Source of the DNA: Laspinema sp. D2d
GTDB lineage: Bacteria > Cyanobacteriota > Cyanobacteriia > Cyanobacteriales > Laspinemataceae
Reading direction: 5' to 3'
Assembly (NCBI RefSeq): GCF_025370755.1
Contig: NZ_JAMXFC010000017.1
Span: forward strand, 64,376-128,375
Length of the DNA: 64,000 bases
This document shows, in pieces, positions 18,086 through 26,379 of this stretch. Numbering within the stretch: the stretch's first letter is position 1; each line of letters starts with the position of its first letter. The position numbers were made by a program, and so were the translations under genes. The notes under the pieces were generated by a model. It did not search any database. It was not told where the DNA came from and worked only from the letters and a program-made list of their open reading frames with translations.

Positions 18086-18898
18086 GTGACAACTATGGGA
18101 CAACATCGGAGAAAACCGCTCAGGTATGTAGGTTTTGCCCTGCTTGCACTGCTGGTAGCTTGTGGGACATCTGAGGTAACCCAGCCGCCTGACTCACCCT
18201 CTGCCACTGTGACGCTCACGGTTTCCGCTGCTTCAGATTTGAACCCGGTGTTTCCTGAAATTGCTCAACTTTGGGAAGAGGAAACGGGACATCAAGTGGT
18301 ATTTAATCTCGGTTCAACAGGACAACTGGCTCAACAAATTGCCCAGGGTGCGCCGGTGGATTTATTTGCCGCTGCTAATCAAAAATTCGTGGAAGATTTA
18401 GATAAAAAAGGGGTGGTTATTTCGGAGACAAAGGCACTTTATGGGGTGGGAAGAATTACCCTTTGGCATCGAGAAGACAGTGCCTTGAATCTGCAACAAC
18501 TTCAGGATTTGACCCGGCCCGAAATTAAACGAGTTGCCATTGCAAATCCCGATCATGCTCCCTACGGAGTAGCCGCCAAAGAAGCTTTACAATCGGTGGG
18601 AATTTGGGATGAAATTCAGCCGAAGTTGGTACTGGGGGAAAATGTTAGACAAGCCCAACAGTATGCGGAATCGGGGAATGTGGATGTGGCGATCGCGGCT
18701 TTATCAATTAGCCTGAACCGTCCGGGTCAATGGGTCTTAATTCCCGAAGCGTTACATCAGCCTCTTGTGCAGATGTTAGTCATCCCGAAAGCGGCTCCTC
18801 ATCCAGAAATTGCCCAGGATTTTGCTCGATTTATTAATGGTCCGAAAGGTAGACCTTTGATGCAAGAGTATGGATTTAGGCTACCGGGTGAGGACTAA
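18086..18898 (+). CDS. modA: Molybdate ABC transporter substrate-binding lipoprotein
   Basis: The protein has 270 residues from a GTG; an ATG three codons later is an alternative start. The signal segment ends with lipobox LLVAC (Cys26), so it should be a lipid-anchored periplasmic protein that captures molybdate or tungstate. The ModA pattern is clear: LTVSAASDLNPVF, FNLGSTGQLAQQI, GAPVDLFAAAN, and later VAIANPDHAPYGVAAKEAL with the oxyanion-binding region. It is followed five bases later by the permease gene modB. The transport ATPase modC is not present nearby. Confidence 0.93.
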   Translation: MTTMGQHRRKPLRYVGFALLALLVACGTSEVTQPPDSPSATVTLTVSAASDLNPVFPEIAQLWEEETGHQVVFNLGSTGQLAQQIAQGAPVDLFAAANQKFVEDLDKKGVVISETKALYGVGRITLWHREDSALNLQQLQDLTRPEIKRVAIANPDHAPYGVAAKEALQSVGIWDEIQPKLVLGENVRQAQQYAESGNVDVAIAALSISLNRPGQWVLIPEALHQPLVQMLVIPKAAPHPEIAQDFARFINGPKGRPLMQEYGFRLPGED

Positions 18899-18903
18899 AT
18901 TAA

Positions 18904-19554
18904 ATGATTTGGCAGCCTTTAATTTTGTCGTTACAGGTGACAGGAATTGCCAGTTTGTTAATTTTGATTTTGGGTTTAGGATTGGGTATTCTGTTAGCCC
19001 GAACCCGGTTTCCGGGACAGCTGCTGGTTTCCACGGTGTTAAATTTACCCTTGGTCCTACCTCCGAGTGTGGTGGGTTATGGGTTATTGCTGGCATTAGG
19101 GCGAGGTAGTCCGATTCAGGAAGTTTTGGGAATTCAGTTATTATTTACTTGGCAAGCTGCGGCGATCGCCTCGACGGTGGTAGCACTTCCCTTAATGGTG
19201 GAATCCACAAGGGTGGCGATCGCGAGTGTCAATCCTGAACTGGAAGACGCCGCCCGCACTTTAGGCGCATCGGAACTAGAAGTCTTGTGGCTGATTAGTT
19301 TACCTTTAGCCTATCGCGGAGTTTTGGCTGGATTAGGGTTAAGTATTGCCCGAGGGTTAGGCGAATTTGGCGCAACGCTGATGGTGGCAGGCAGTATTCC
19401 CGGGCGCACCCAAACTTTACCCCTAGCGCTTTATGATGCTGTACAGATGCAGGATTATCAACGTGCCAATCAAATGGTGCTGATCATGACGGTTATCGCC
19501 TTTACTTTGTTATGGGGGGTGAGACTGTTGGAAAACTCGCAGGAACATCAATGA
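18904..19554 (+). CDS. modB: Molybdate ABC transporter permease
   Basis: The protein has 216 residues with about five membrane helices, starting with PLILSLQVTGIASLLILILGL. The EAA loop that docks the ATPase is visible near residues 118-145 (EDAARTLGASELEVLWL), followed by ARGLGEFGATLMVAGSIPG, typical of ModB. It starts at ATG 18904, five bases after modA, so it is in the same operon. In many cyanobacteria ModB is fused to the ATPase ModC; here the protein ends soon after the last helix, and the next gene is convergent. The ATPase must be supplied from elsewhere, or the system has lost it. Confidence 0.93.
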   Translation: MIWQPLILSLQVTGIASLLILILGLGLGILLARTRFPGQLLVSTVLNLPLVLPPSVVGYGLLLALGRGSPIQEVLGIQLLFTWQAAAIASTVVALPLMVESTRVAIASVNPELEDAARTLGASELEVLWLISLPLAYRGVLAGLGLSIARGLGEFGATLMVAGSIPGRTQTLPLALYDAVQMQDYQRANQMVLIMTVIAFTLLWGVRLLENSQEHQ

Positions 19555-19583
19555 AACAAGATACTCCATCCCGCTAATCCGAT

Positions 19584-19650
19584 ATTCAATCGGATTGAAT
19601 TAAGGGTTTTTACAAAAAAAAACCGGGAAACTTCAATCGGGTTCCGGTTT
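19584..19650. terminator. Two hairpins between convergent modB and phosphatase genes
   Basis: The first is ATTCAAT/ATTGAAT (19584-19600, 3-base loop), followed by a T-rich stretch. The second is AAACCGGGAA (19620-19629) with TTCCGGTTT (19642-19650), flanked by an A-run that reads as a U-run on the minus strand. Together they look like terminators for the two converging units. Confidence 0.5.
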
Positions 19651-19684
19651 ATAATAGGTTATCCTAATCGACATTCTGGACAGG

Positions 19685-20176
19685 TTAGAGACTCACTTTG
19701 ACATTTTGCTGCTCAACGACATAATCCAGAAGCCCTTCACAGGCATCGGTGAGCAGATCGATGACATTGTTGAATCCATCGGGACCGCCATAATAGGGGT
19801 CGGGAACTTCTTTCTCGGGGCGATCGCGACAGAAATCGCACATCATGCGGACTTTTTGCCGATATTGACCCTGGGGATCAAGGGAGATGATATCGGCGTA
19901 GTTTTCCCGATCCATCGCTAAAATGAGGTCAAATTTCTGAAAATCTGCGGGATGAAAGCGGCGCGCTTCGCCAATAAAAGTGAGTCCCTGTTGTTTAGCT
20001 GCGGCAACCATGCGGCGATCGGGTGGACTTCCCACATGATAAGCCGAAGTCCCAGCAGAGTCACAAATAATTTGACCCTCAAGATTTCTGCCTGCGATTT
20101 GATGGTTCATAATATTTTCAGCAGCAGGAGAGCGGCAGATATTCCCGAGACAGACGAATAAAAGTTTATAGGGCAT
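19685..20176 (-). CDS. Low-molecular-weight protein tyrosine phosphatase
   Basis: The protein has 163 residues, the usual length. The active-site P-loop CLGNICRS carries the nucleophile Cys9 and Arg15 (C-X5-R), and the general acid is in the DPYYGG segment near residue 126. The enzyme removes phosphate from tyrosine residues in the cytosol; in cyanobacteria homologs have been linked to photosystem and phycobilisome proteins. It starts at ATG 20176 and looks monocistronic. Confidence 0.94.
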   Translation of the reverse strand: MPYKLLFVCLGNICRSPAAENIMNHQIAGRNLEGQIICDSAGTSAYHVGSPPDRRMVAAAKQQGLTFIGEARRFHPADFQKFDLILAMDRENYADIISLDPQGQYRQKVRMMCDFCRDRPEKEVPDPYYGGPDGFNNVIDLLTDACEGLLDYVVEQQNVKVSL

Positions 20177-20299
20177 GGCTGAGTTATTCGGAGTTGGAGA
20201 CTGAGGATAATAAATAGAAGAGGCGATCGCCTTCTATCTTACCGAGATTTTAAACTGGATCACTCCAATTGAAACCGGAATCAAAGCAAAAAACAAAAT

Positions 20300-20334
20300 T
20301 AGCTGGCTTTCTTGACACAGTAGAAAGCCAGCTA
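20300..20334 (-). terminator. Intrinsic terminator of the ybaB-like gene
   Basis: TAGCTGGCTTTCT (20300-20312) pairs perfectly over 13 bp with AGAAAGCCAGCTA (20322-20334), loop 9 bases. Read on the minus strand it is followed by AATTTTGTTTTTTG. It lies 68 bases downstream of the ybaB-like stop. Confidence 0.75.
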
Positions 20335-20401
20335 GATCTTGATGAAAAGTAGTTGATATGGATTAGACTCGATACAAAGACGACTGCCTGAGCTATAGCA
20401 G

Positions 20402-20752
20402 TTACAGACCGGGCAAATTGAGCCCACCTGTTAATTCTTCCATCCGTTCGCGCATGGTTGCGGTGGATTTATTATATGCATCTGTCATCGCAACGGCAAC
20501 CAGTTCGGAAACCACTTCCGCTCCTTCACCGAGAGCATCGGGCGAAATTTCGACCCGACGGGGTTCTTGGTTGCCGCTTAAAACGACTTTAACCAGACCC
20601 CCACCGGCTTCTCCGATCACTTCGAGTTCATCTAATTCTTCTTGAAGCTTTTTAGCACCTTCTTGTACTTGTTGAGCTTTTTTGAAGGCTTCAGTCAGCT
20701 CTTTCATTTTGCCGAGACCGAAACCAAATCCTCCCTGTCCTTTTCCTGCCAT
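20402..20752 (-). CDS. YbaB/EbfC family nucleoid-associated protein
   Basis: The protein has 116 residues. The helical N part ([21 protein letters not shown]) and the strand-rich core ([21 protein letters not shown]) followed by the C-terminal helix ([19 protein letters not shown]) match YbaB/EbfC. These dimers bind DNA with little sequence preference and affect nucleoid organisation. A Gly-rich start ([12 protein letters not shown]) precedes the core, as in other cyanobacterial forms. It starts at ATG 20752 and ends with a strong terminator at 20300-20334. Confidence 0.93.
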   Translation of the reverse strand: MAGKGQGGFGFGLGKMKELTEAFKKAQQVQEGAKKLQEELDELEVIGEAGGGLVKVVLSGNQEPRRVEISPDALGEGAEVVSELVAVAMTDAYNKSTATMRERMEELTGGLNLPGL

Positions 20753-21219
20753 AACGGGTTAACTCTGTATGGGTTCAAATCGATGTTGGCATGATTGAGC
20801 GGCGCGATCGCTGCTGTGGATTCTTGGTGCTTCAAGGGGACTGACCCTAAAATAGTCTCCTATTTTAGCCAACCAGTGCCGCTTTCTCCAAGCGTTTTGC
20901 CCTTGATATAAGAGCCAGTTCCGGTGTGCCTCACCGTACTGTGAAGTTCTGAAGCTCTGGCGCGTTAACCAAGGTTCTCTCCTTCAATCTTCAAGGGAAG
21001 GGAGAACTTAGAAGTCAATCGGGTTAACGGTTGTCTCCTACGGCTTGACCGACTCAAACTGAATGTCTGGAGTTGGCCGCGCTCAGAATCAGACCCTCGT
21101 GGGCATTACCCTTAGCAATACTACCACGCGATAATTCCAGTATGCCATTGACCCAGCCCGGGGGGTCACCGGGTTTGAGGAGGACCAGATGGGAGGCGAT
21201 CGCCTCTCAATCCGTGAGG
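20753..21219. other. 467-base gap between ybaB and murB
   Basis: Apart from the omega-RNA-like element at about 20,925-21,130, it contains an inverted repeat AAATAG...CTATTT near 20,850-20,875. It also has a CCCGG...CCGGG hairpin near 21,158-21,172 that could end murB transcription on the minus strand, and a GAGGCGATCGCCTC palindrome at about 21,194-21,207. The gap is long for this gene-dense region, as expected for an inserted element. Confidence 0.5.
20925..21130 (+). ncRNA. Solo structured RNA resembling an IscB omega-RNA (HEARO)
   Basis: The non-coding stretch folds into nested stems on one strand. CGGTG/CACCG (20932-20946) is followed by GTTAACC (20964-20970) pairing with GGTTAAC (21022-21028). 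Inside that lies GTTCTCTCCTTC (20974-20985) with GAAGGGAGAAC (20997-21007). Then come ACTC/GAGT (about 21,051-21,073) and GTCTG (21065-21069) with CAGAC (21090-21094), which can form a pseudoknot. Segments such as GGTGTGCC near the 5' side and ACGGCTTGACCGAC in the middle resemble what I remember of HEARO RNAs, the guide RNAs of IscB nucleases. No iscB ORF follows, only the murB 3' end. Assignment is from pattern memory. Confidence 0.5.
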
Positions 21220-22233
21220 TTACAGGGCTTGAAACTCGCCAATCGTGCGAACTTCTGGTTCTAACAGCACGGCCCAGTTCTGCTCAACTTGCGCTTGGAC
21301 ATACCGAATAAGCTGGAAAATATCGCTGGCTTTCGCGCCGCCACAATTCACAATAAAGTTAGCGTGACGTTCCGCCACCTGAGCGCTGCCGATTTGGTAC
21401 CCTTTGAGTCCAGTTTGCTCAATGAGCCATCCAGCCCCTGGGGAGCCGTCCGGATTGCGGAAGACACTGCCACAACTTGGCAGGTGATAGGGTTGGGTGG
21501 ATTTGCGATGTTCGAGTTGTTCGGAGGTGGTCGCTTGGACCCGTGCGGGGTCTGCACCGGGTTTGAGTTGAAATGTGGCCTCGGTAACTAGGCGATCGCC
21601 CCCTTGCAGGACCGAGGTGCGATAGCTATACCCCAACTCTTCCAGAGTGAGGACAGAAATCGTTCCCCGGCGCGACACCACTTGAGTATTCACTAAAATT
21701 TCCGAGGTACAACTCCCGTGAGCACCGGCATTCATCACGACGGCTCCCCCAATCGTACCGGGAATCCCTACCGCCCACTCTAGTCCTTCCCATCCCAATT
21801 GAGCGGCTTGCCAAGCTAGACGCGGCAGGGACTGACCTGCGGCAACGGTTACTTGACCTGTTTCGGGATTAAAACGGCTATAGCGCAGATGGCGGGTAGA
21901 AATCGCCAAACCGGGAATGCCGCGATCGCTAACTAAGAGATTAGAACCCGCACCCAAGAAGGTCACGGGTAATCCTTGAGCCCTGGCCCATTCTAAACAG
22001 GCTTGGACTTCTTCTATCTGGTTAGGCGCAACATACCATTCAGCAGGACCCCCTACTCGAAAGGAGGTAAACATGGATAAGGAAACATTAGACTTAATCT
22101 GACAAGCGGTTCCGGCTAAATAAATAGATTCGGATCGATCGCGATCCCCATTCAATCGAGTCAGGTGTGAATTGGCGGGTTGGTTGACCACGGAGGGGCT
22201 GAGGGTGCGTACAGTATCGGAGGAAAGAGTCAT
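21220..22233 (-). CDS. murB: UDP-N-acetylenolpyruvoylglucosamine reductase
   Basis: This FAD enzyme reduces UDP-GlcNAc-enolpyruvate to UDP-MurNAc with NADPH in the cytosolic pathway to peptidoglycan. About 337 residues follow from ATG 22233, which has GGAGGAAAG-like purines around it; a GTG 11 codons upstream is possible. FAD-binding [17 protein letters not shown] near residue 95, [18 protein letters not shown] near 150 and [20 protein letters not shown] near 250, with the catalytic Ser region, are present. This fits the murB type with a ~45-residue N-terminal extension. It lies downstream of murC on the same strand, a common cyanobacterial pair. Confidence 0.96.
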   Translation of the reverse strand: MTLSSDTVRTLSPSVVNQPANSHLTRLNGDRDRSESIYLAGTACQIKSNVSLSMFTSFRVGGPAEWYVAPNQIEEVQACLEWARAQGLPVTFLGAGSNLLVSDRGIPGLAISTRHLRYSRFNPETGQVTVAAGQSLPRLAWQAAQLGWEGLEWAVGIPGTIGGAVVMNAGAHGSCTSEILVNTQVVSRRGTISVLTLEELGYSYRTSVLQGGDRLVTEATFQLKPGADPARVQATTSEQLEHRKSTQPYHLPSCGSVFRNPDGSPGAGWLIEQTGLKGYQIGSAQVAERHANFIVNCGGAKASDIFQLIRYVQAQVEQNWAVLLEPEVRTIGEFQAL

Positions 22234-22339
22234 GATAATCCAGGTGCTTAAATCCCTATAGACCACTGTTTGTGAAAGTAAATCATCCAGGGTATTTCGA
22301 GGAGCGATCGCCCGGGGTTCCCTAGAAACTTACTGGCGC

Positions 22340-23896
22340 TCAGGCTCGATGGCGTGCTTCTGCCAGAGCCGTTTGCTCGACCTGTTGATGAAATGCCATC
22401 ACTTCCGGAATGATCTGATTCAAATTACCAGCCCCCAGAAATATGGCGAGGTCTCCCGGAAGCAAGGCTTCACTGAGAAACTTACTCACGTCAGACAGAG
22501 AAGGACTGTAATGCACCCGAGGATGATGAGCCGAGATCTCGTTAGCAACTTGTTGTCCGCTCAGTTGAAATTCATTGGCTTCCCCGGCACTGTAAATGTC
22601 GGTCACTAGGACCACATCAGCATCACTAAAGGATTCAGCAAACTCGGCTAAAAAGGCCCGAGTTCGACTGTACCGATGGGGTTGAAATATAGCAACAACA
22701 CGACTAGCGCGAGAACGCAAGCCTTGAGTTTGCAGACTGGCCGCATGGAGGGTAGCCCGAATTTCACTGGGGTGATGAGCGTAGTCATCGACAAATTGGA
22801 TATTATTGTAGTTACCTCGGGTCTCAAACCGGCGGCAAGCGCCCTCAAATGTAGCAATTTCCCGGGCAATCGTCGCAAAGTCTAAACCGACCAAGCGTCC
22901 AACAGCAACCACGGCTAGAGCGTTACTCAGGTTATGGGCACCAAGTAGGGAAATGGACAGTTGACCGAGAATTTGACCTCGCTCCCAAACCCTCGCTGTG
23001 GTCCCGTCGGCTCTATAAGCGATACAGTCTACGGTGTAATCGGCCCCGGAATCCAGGTTGAGGCTGTAGGAGATGCCCGGTTGAATGCGATCGCGCACGG
23101 TTGGGCAATCAATGCATCCCACTAAATCGGTGCAGCGCTCTTTAAAGGTTTCAAAAATCTCAATGACTTGATCCAAGCTCTGGTAGTGGTCCGGATGGTC
23201 TAGTTCGATGTTGGTTACCACGCCAATTTTTGCCGAGAGTTTGGCGAGGGACCCATCGGATTCATCCGCTTCTGCCACTAGATAGGGGCCTTCTCCCAGC
23301 CGAGCGTTCCCTTCCCAGGCTTTGACTTCTCCCCCCACCACAATCGTGGGGTCCAACCCGGCTTTTAACAGCACATAAGCCAGCATTGAACTTGTTGTGG
23401 TCTTCCCGTGGGTTCCGGCTACGGCAATGCTTTGATATTCAGAGATTAAAGCAGCTAGTAAGTCGGAGCGGTGAAAGATGGGACAGCCGAGGTCTAAGGC
23501 GGCTTGATATTCGCTATTGGCTCCATCGATCGCCGTTGAGCAAATCACTTGCGGCAAATCAACAGGGGACGGGATGCCGTTGGCGGCTAATCTTACCGGT
23601 TTCGGTGCGATCGCAGGTAAACCGCCAGACCCCTCCCCCTTGGCTGAACTCAAAACTGCCGCTTCATCGGTGGACGCGCTCTGTTGTCGGTAAAAATCCA
23701 GGTTGCTGGCATCTTGACGCCAAAAAATTTGCGCTCCATTTTCTTGTAAGCGCTGAGTGATATGGCTCGACCGAATATCGGAGCCAAATACCGGGACCTG
23801 CCGCTTTGCTAAAATGTAGGCAAGCGCTGACATTCCGATTCCACCGATTCCGATGAAATGAAAGGGTTTGCCACTTAGATCGATAGAATTGTGCAT
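22340..23896 (-). CDS. murC: UDP-N-acetylmuramate--L-alanine ligase
   Basis: This enzyme adds L-Ala to UDP-MurNAc with ATP, the first peptide step of peptidoglycan synthesis. The start at ATG 23896 is set by an AAGGAG eight bases upstream; longer frames lack this. The product has 518 residues, longer than the usual ~460-490. The Rossmann-like FIGIGGIGMSALA is at 14-26, the ATP P-loop GTHGKTTTS at 161-169, and the ligase family HPSEIRATL and FQPHRYSRTRAF blocks follow. The extra length comes from a Ser/Gly/Pro-rich insertion at about 72-115, before the VICSTAID segment. Confidence 0.96.
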   Translation of the reverse strand: MHNSIDLSGKPFHFIGIGGIGMSALAYILAKRQVPVFGSDIRSSHITQRLQENGAQIFWRQDASNLDFYRQQSASTDEAAVLSSAKGEGSGGLPAIAPKPVRLAANGIPSPVDLPQVICSTAIDGANSEYQAALDLGCPIFHRSDLLAALISEYQSIAVAGTHGKTTTSSMLAYVLLKAGLDPTIVVGGEVKAWEGNARLGEGPYLVAEADESDGSLAKLSAKIGVVTNIELDHPDHYQSLDQVIEIFETFKERCTDLVGCIDCPTVRDRIQPGISYSLNLDSGADYTVDCIAYRADGTTARVWERGQILGQLSISLLGAHNLSNALAVVAVGRLVGLDFATIAREIATFEGACRRFETRGNYNNIQFVDDYAHHPSEIRATLHAASLQTQGLRSRASRVVAIFQPHRYSRTRAFLAEFAESFSDADVVLVTDIYSAGEANEFQLSGQQVANEISAHHPRVHYSPSLSDVSKFLSEALLPGDLAIFLGAGNLNQIIPEVMAFHQQVEQTALAEARHRA

Positions 23897-24397
23897 TATA
23901 AGCTCCTTACACACCACACCACGCCAATAACACGCGATATCATATCAAGAATTGTTTTTGTACGATACAGTCATAACAGAAATTAAGCGATCTCCCTGAA
24001 GAAGCATTTTTCGATTCTAGTGTCGAATACACCCCTTCTGTAGTCTTTTCCCGAGATTTTTCTAGGGTTAAACGTTTTGGGTGTGTTTACCATAACCGAT
24101 GGTCAAGAAAAAGGGAAAATCACTCATGACCTTAAAAATGAGCTAGAAATCTCACTTAAGTTAGGTAAAAGTACGTTCCTGAAAGGTAGCAGAACCAAGG
24201 GGAAAGCACTCTTTCCATCGCACAAGTGCCTCCATCGGTTGGTAGGGTATTTCCGGAAAAAATACCACTAAAAAGCCGTTAGAGGAAATCATAGCGGGTT
24301 ATTATTGCCCGGATGGGTGACCTTCGGCCCCTCCAATCCAACTAAAAATGACCGCTATCTTTGAATAGCCACTGTCAAACAAAGTGTACGGGAAAGA
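23897..24397. other. 501-base divergent gap between murC and nadD
   Basis: It holds the control regions of both genes. A 64-codon frame at 24077-24271 (plus) is Lys-rich and unlike any family I know, so I do not call it. A short inverted repeat GGTATTT (24246-24252) / AAATACC (24260-24266) is present. The left half is AT-rich with TTTTTCTAGG-type stretches; no clear -35/-10 pair can be fixed. Confidence 0.4.
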
Positions 24398-25216
24398 ATG
24401 CAGCCTCAGCGGATCAAAAAAAGAGCGATTTTGGGCGGAACCTTTGACCCGATTCATTGGGGGCATTTGGAAATCGCTTACGCCGCCTTAGATCAGGTGG
24501 GATTAAATCAGATTATATGGGTCATCGATCGCCACAAGCGCGATCCCCGTCAGCAATCGCGGGTAGAGTTTGAGCATCGCCAAGAAATGGTCCGCTTGGC
24601 GATCGCCCCAGAACCGGCCTTTTGCCTCGGTCCACCCTCCCCAGAGGACCCGGAATCCGGGTATGCGATCGTCACCGGACAAACCCTCCAACAGCGCTAT
24701 CCAGATAGCCAGTGGTATTGGATTATCGGGGCCGACGCCTTTTCTACCCTGCCGAAATGGTATCGCGCTGCTGAACTGGTTGAGGCTTTTGAGTGGTTAG
24801 TTGCACCGCGATCGCCATCCCCACCCCAGGTCAATTACTCAGAAGAAACTCCCTTATTAAGGGAAATCTCCCCCCTAAACCTTCAGGAAGGACGGCCTAA
24901 ATTAAACCCCACTCTAAGTACAAATCCCTCAAACCCTCTGGACAACACCACACGGATCAAAACTGAGGAGATTTGCCAACAAGTCGCGATCGCCTTTAAG
25001 ACCAGACAGATTACTCTCCGCTGGCAAATTTTACAATCCCAAACCCTGCCAATAGCTTCAACCTTACTCCGTCACCATTGGTGCGACTCTCCCACAATCC
25101 GCACCTGGGTTCCCGAACCCGTCCAAATTTATATCCAAACTCACCCCCTTTATCAGAACCCACAGTACCCGCTACCACCGCACTCTAGGTCGATCCCCAG
25201 ACTTAAAAAAATCTGA
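24398..25216 (+). CDS. nadD: Nicotinate-nucleotide adenylyltransferase, with long C-terminal insert
   Basis: This enzyme makes deamido-NAD from nicotinate mononucleotide and ATP in NAD synthesis. The nucleotidyltransferase signature GGTFDPIHWGHLEIA (residues 13-27) has the HxGH motif at 20-23. WIIGADAFSTLPKWYRAAEL near 107 binds the nicotinate part, and IASTLLR (219-225) stands for the usual ISSTxIR. The length of 272 residues exceeds the usual ~190-210 because of a low-complexity Asn/Pro/Glu-rich insert (~145-200) between these parts and a basic tail. It starts at ATG 24398 after GGAAAG and lies 78 bases ahead of gap2. Confidence 0.88.
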   Translation: MQPQRIKKRAILGGTFDPIHWGHLEIAYAALDQVGLNQIIWVIDRHKRDPRQQSRVEFEHRQEMVRLAIAPEPAFCLGPPSPEDPESGYAIVTGQTLQQRYPDSQWYWIIGADAFSTLPKWYRAAELVEAFEWLVAPRSPSPPQVNYSEETPLLREISPLNLQEGRPKLNPTLSTNPSNPLDNTTRIKTEEICQQVAIAFKTRQITLRWQILQSQTLPIASTLLRHHWCDSPTIRTWVPEPVQIYIQTHPLYQNPQYPLPPHSRSIPRLKKI

Positions 25217-25294
25217 TCGAAATTTACACCTGTTGCGATATGATTGGGTTCATTACGTTAGGCAGTTTTACATTAAAGAAAGGGGCAAGACGCA

Positions 25295-26305
25295 GTGATT
25301 AGAGTAGCGATTAACGGTTTTGGACGTATCGGACGCAACTTCCTGCGCTGCTGGTTAACCAGATCCAACAGCCAACTCGAACTGGTCGGTGTGAACGATA
25401 CCTCCGACCCCAGCACCAACGCCCATCTGCTCAAATATGATTCCATGTTGGGAACGTTGAATGCTGACATTAGTGCCGATGAAAACTCCATTACCGTCAA
25501 CGGCAAGACCATTAAATGTGTCTCCGATCGCAATCCCTTAAACTTGCCCTGGGCTGCTTGGGGAGTTGATTTGGTTATTGAATCCACCGGGGTCTTCGTA
25601 ACCGAAGAAGGTGCCTCAAAGCATATTCAAGCAGGTGCAAAAAAGGTGTTGATTACTGCTCCTGGAAAAGGCAGCAAAGTTGGCACTTTTGTCATGGGAG
25701 TTAACCATGATAAGTACGACCCCAACGAGTACGACATCATCAGTAATGCCAGTTGTACAACAAACTGTTTGGCTCCGATCGTTAAGGTCATCAACGATAA
25801 CTTTGGCATCATCAAAGGCATGATGACCACAACCCACAGCTACACTGGCGACCAACGGTTGCTGGATGCCAGCCACCGGGATGTGCGTCGGGCTCGTGCT
25901 GCTGCACTCAATATCGTCCCGACTTCCACTGGTGCCGCTAAAGCCGTAGCTTTAGTCATTCCAGAGATGTCCGGTAAGTTGAACGGGATCGCGATGCGTG
26001 TGCCAACACCGAACGTTTCGGTCGTTGATTTTGTGGCTCAAGTTGAGAAAAATACCTTTGCCGAACAAGTCAATGAAGCCTTAGAAGCAGCGGCTAAAGG
26101 TGCAATGAAAGGCATTTTGGAATACAGTGATGAACCATTAGTTTCCTCTGACTATAAAGGTCATGATGCCTCGTCTATTGTCGATGCCAGCTTGACGATG
26201 GTCATGGATGGAAACATGGTGAAAATCATCGGCTGGTACGATAATGAGTGGGGTTACAGTCAGCGTGTGGTTGACTTAGCCGAACTCGTCGCTCAAAAAT
26301 GGTAA
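25295..26305 (+). CDS. gap2: Glyceraldehyde-3-phosphate dehydrogenase, Gap2 type
   Basis: This is the GAPDH of the Calvin cycle and gluconeogenesis, active with NADPH and NADH. It starts at GTG 25295 with AAGGGG ten bases upstream. The 336 residues show the NAD(P)-binding [13 protein letters not shown], catalytic Cys154 in [12 protein letters not shown], the substrate-binding [10 protein letters not shown] segment and the C-terminal [12 protein letters not shown]. The segments [18 protein letters not shown] and [18 protein letters not shown] are typical of the chloroplast/cyanobacterial Gap2 clade, which fits a phototroph. A 12-bp hairpin follows. Confidence 0.97.
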   Translation: MIRVAINGFGRIGRNFLRCWLTRSNSQLELVGVNDTSDPSTNAHLLKYDSMLGTLNADISADENSITVNGKTIKCVSDRNPLNLPWAAWGVDLVIESTGVFVTEEGASKHIQAGAKKVLITAPGKGSKVGTFVMGVNHDKYDPNEYDIISNASCTTNCLAPIVKVINDNFGIIKGMMTTTHSYTGDQRLLDASHRDVRRARAAALNIVPTSTGAAKAVALVIPEMSGKLNGIAMRVPTPNVSVVDFVAQVEKNTFAEQVNEALEAAAKGAMKGILEYSDEPLVSSDYKGHDASSIVDASLTMVMDGNMVKIIGWYDNEWGYSQRVVDLAELVAQKW

Positions 26306-26324
26306 GCATCAAACTAAGCGGGCA

Positions 26325-26369
26325 ATGAGTTTTGAAAAAAGACTAATTCGTTCACTCTTCAAAACTCAT
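26325..26369. terminator. 12-bp inverted repeat between convergent gap2 and thiL
   Basis: ATGAGTTTTGAA (26325-26336) pairs perfectly with TTCAAAACTCAT (26358-26369), loop 21 bases. It sits 20 bases after the gap2 stop and 11 bases before the thiL stop, so it can serve both strands. Confidence 0.5.
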
Positions 26370-26379
26370 CACCTTCAGC

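Noticed and set aside
24077..24271. A 64-codon Lys-rich frame between murC and nadD.
   Set aside because: No ribosome site, no family, and it lies in a control region.
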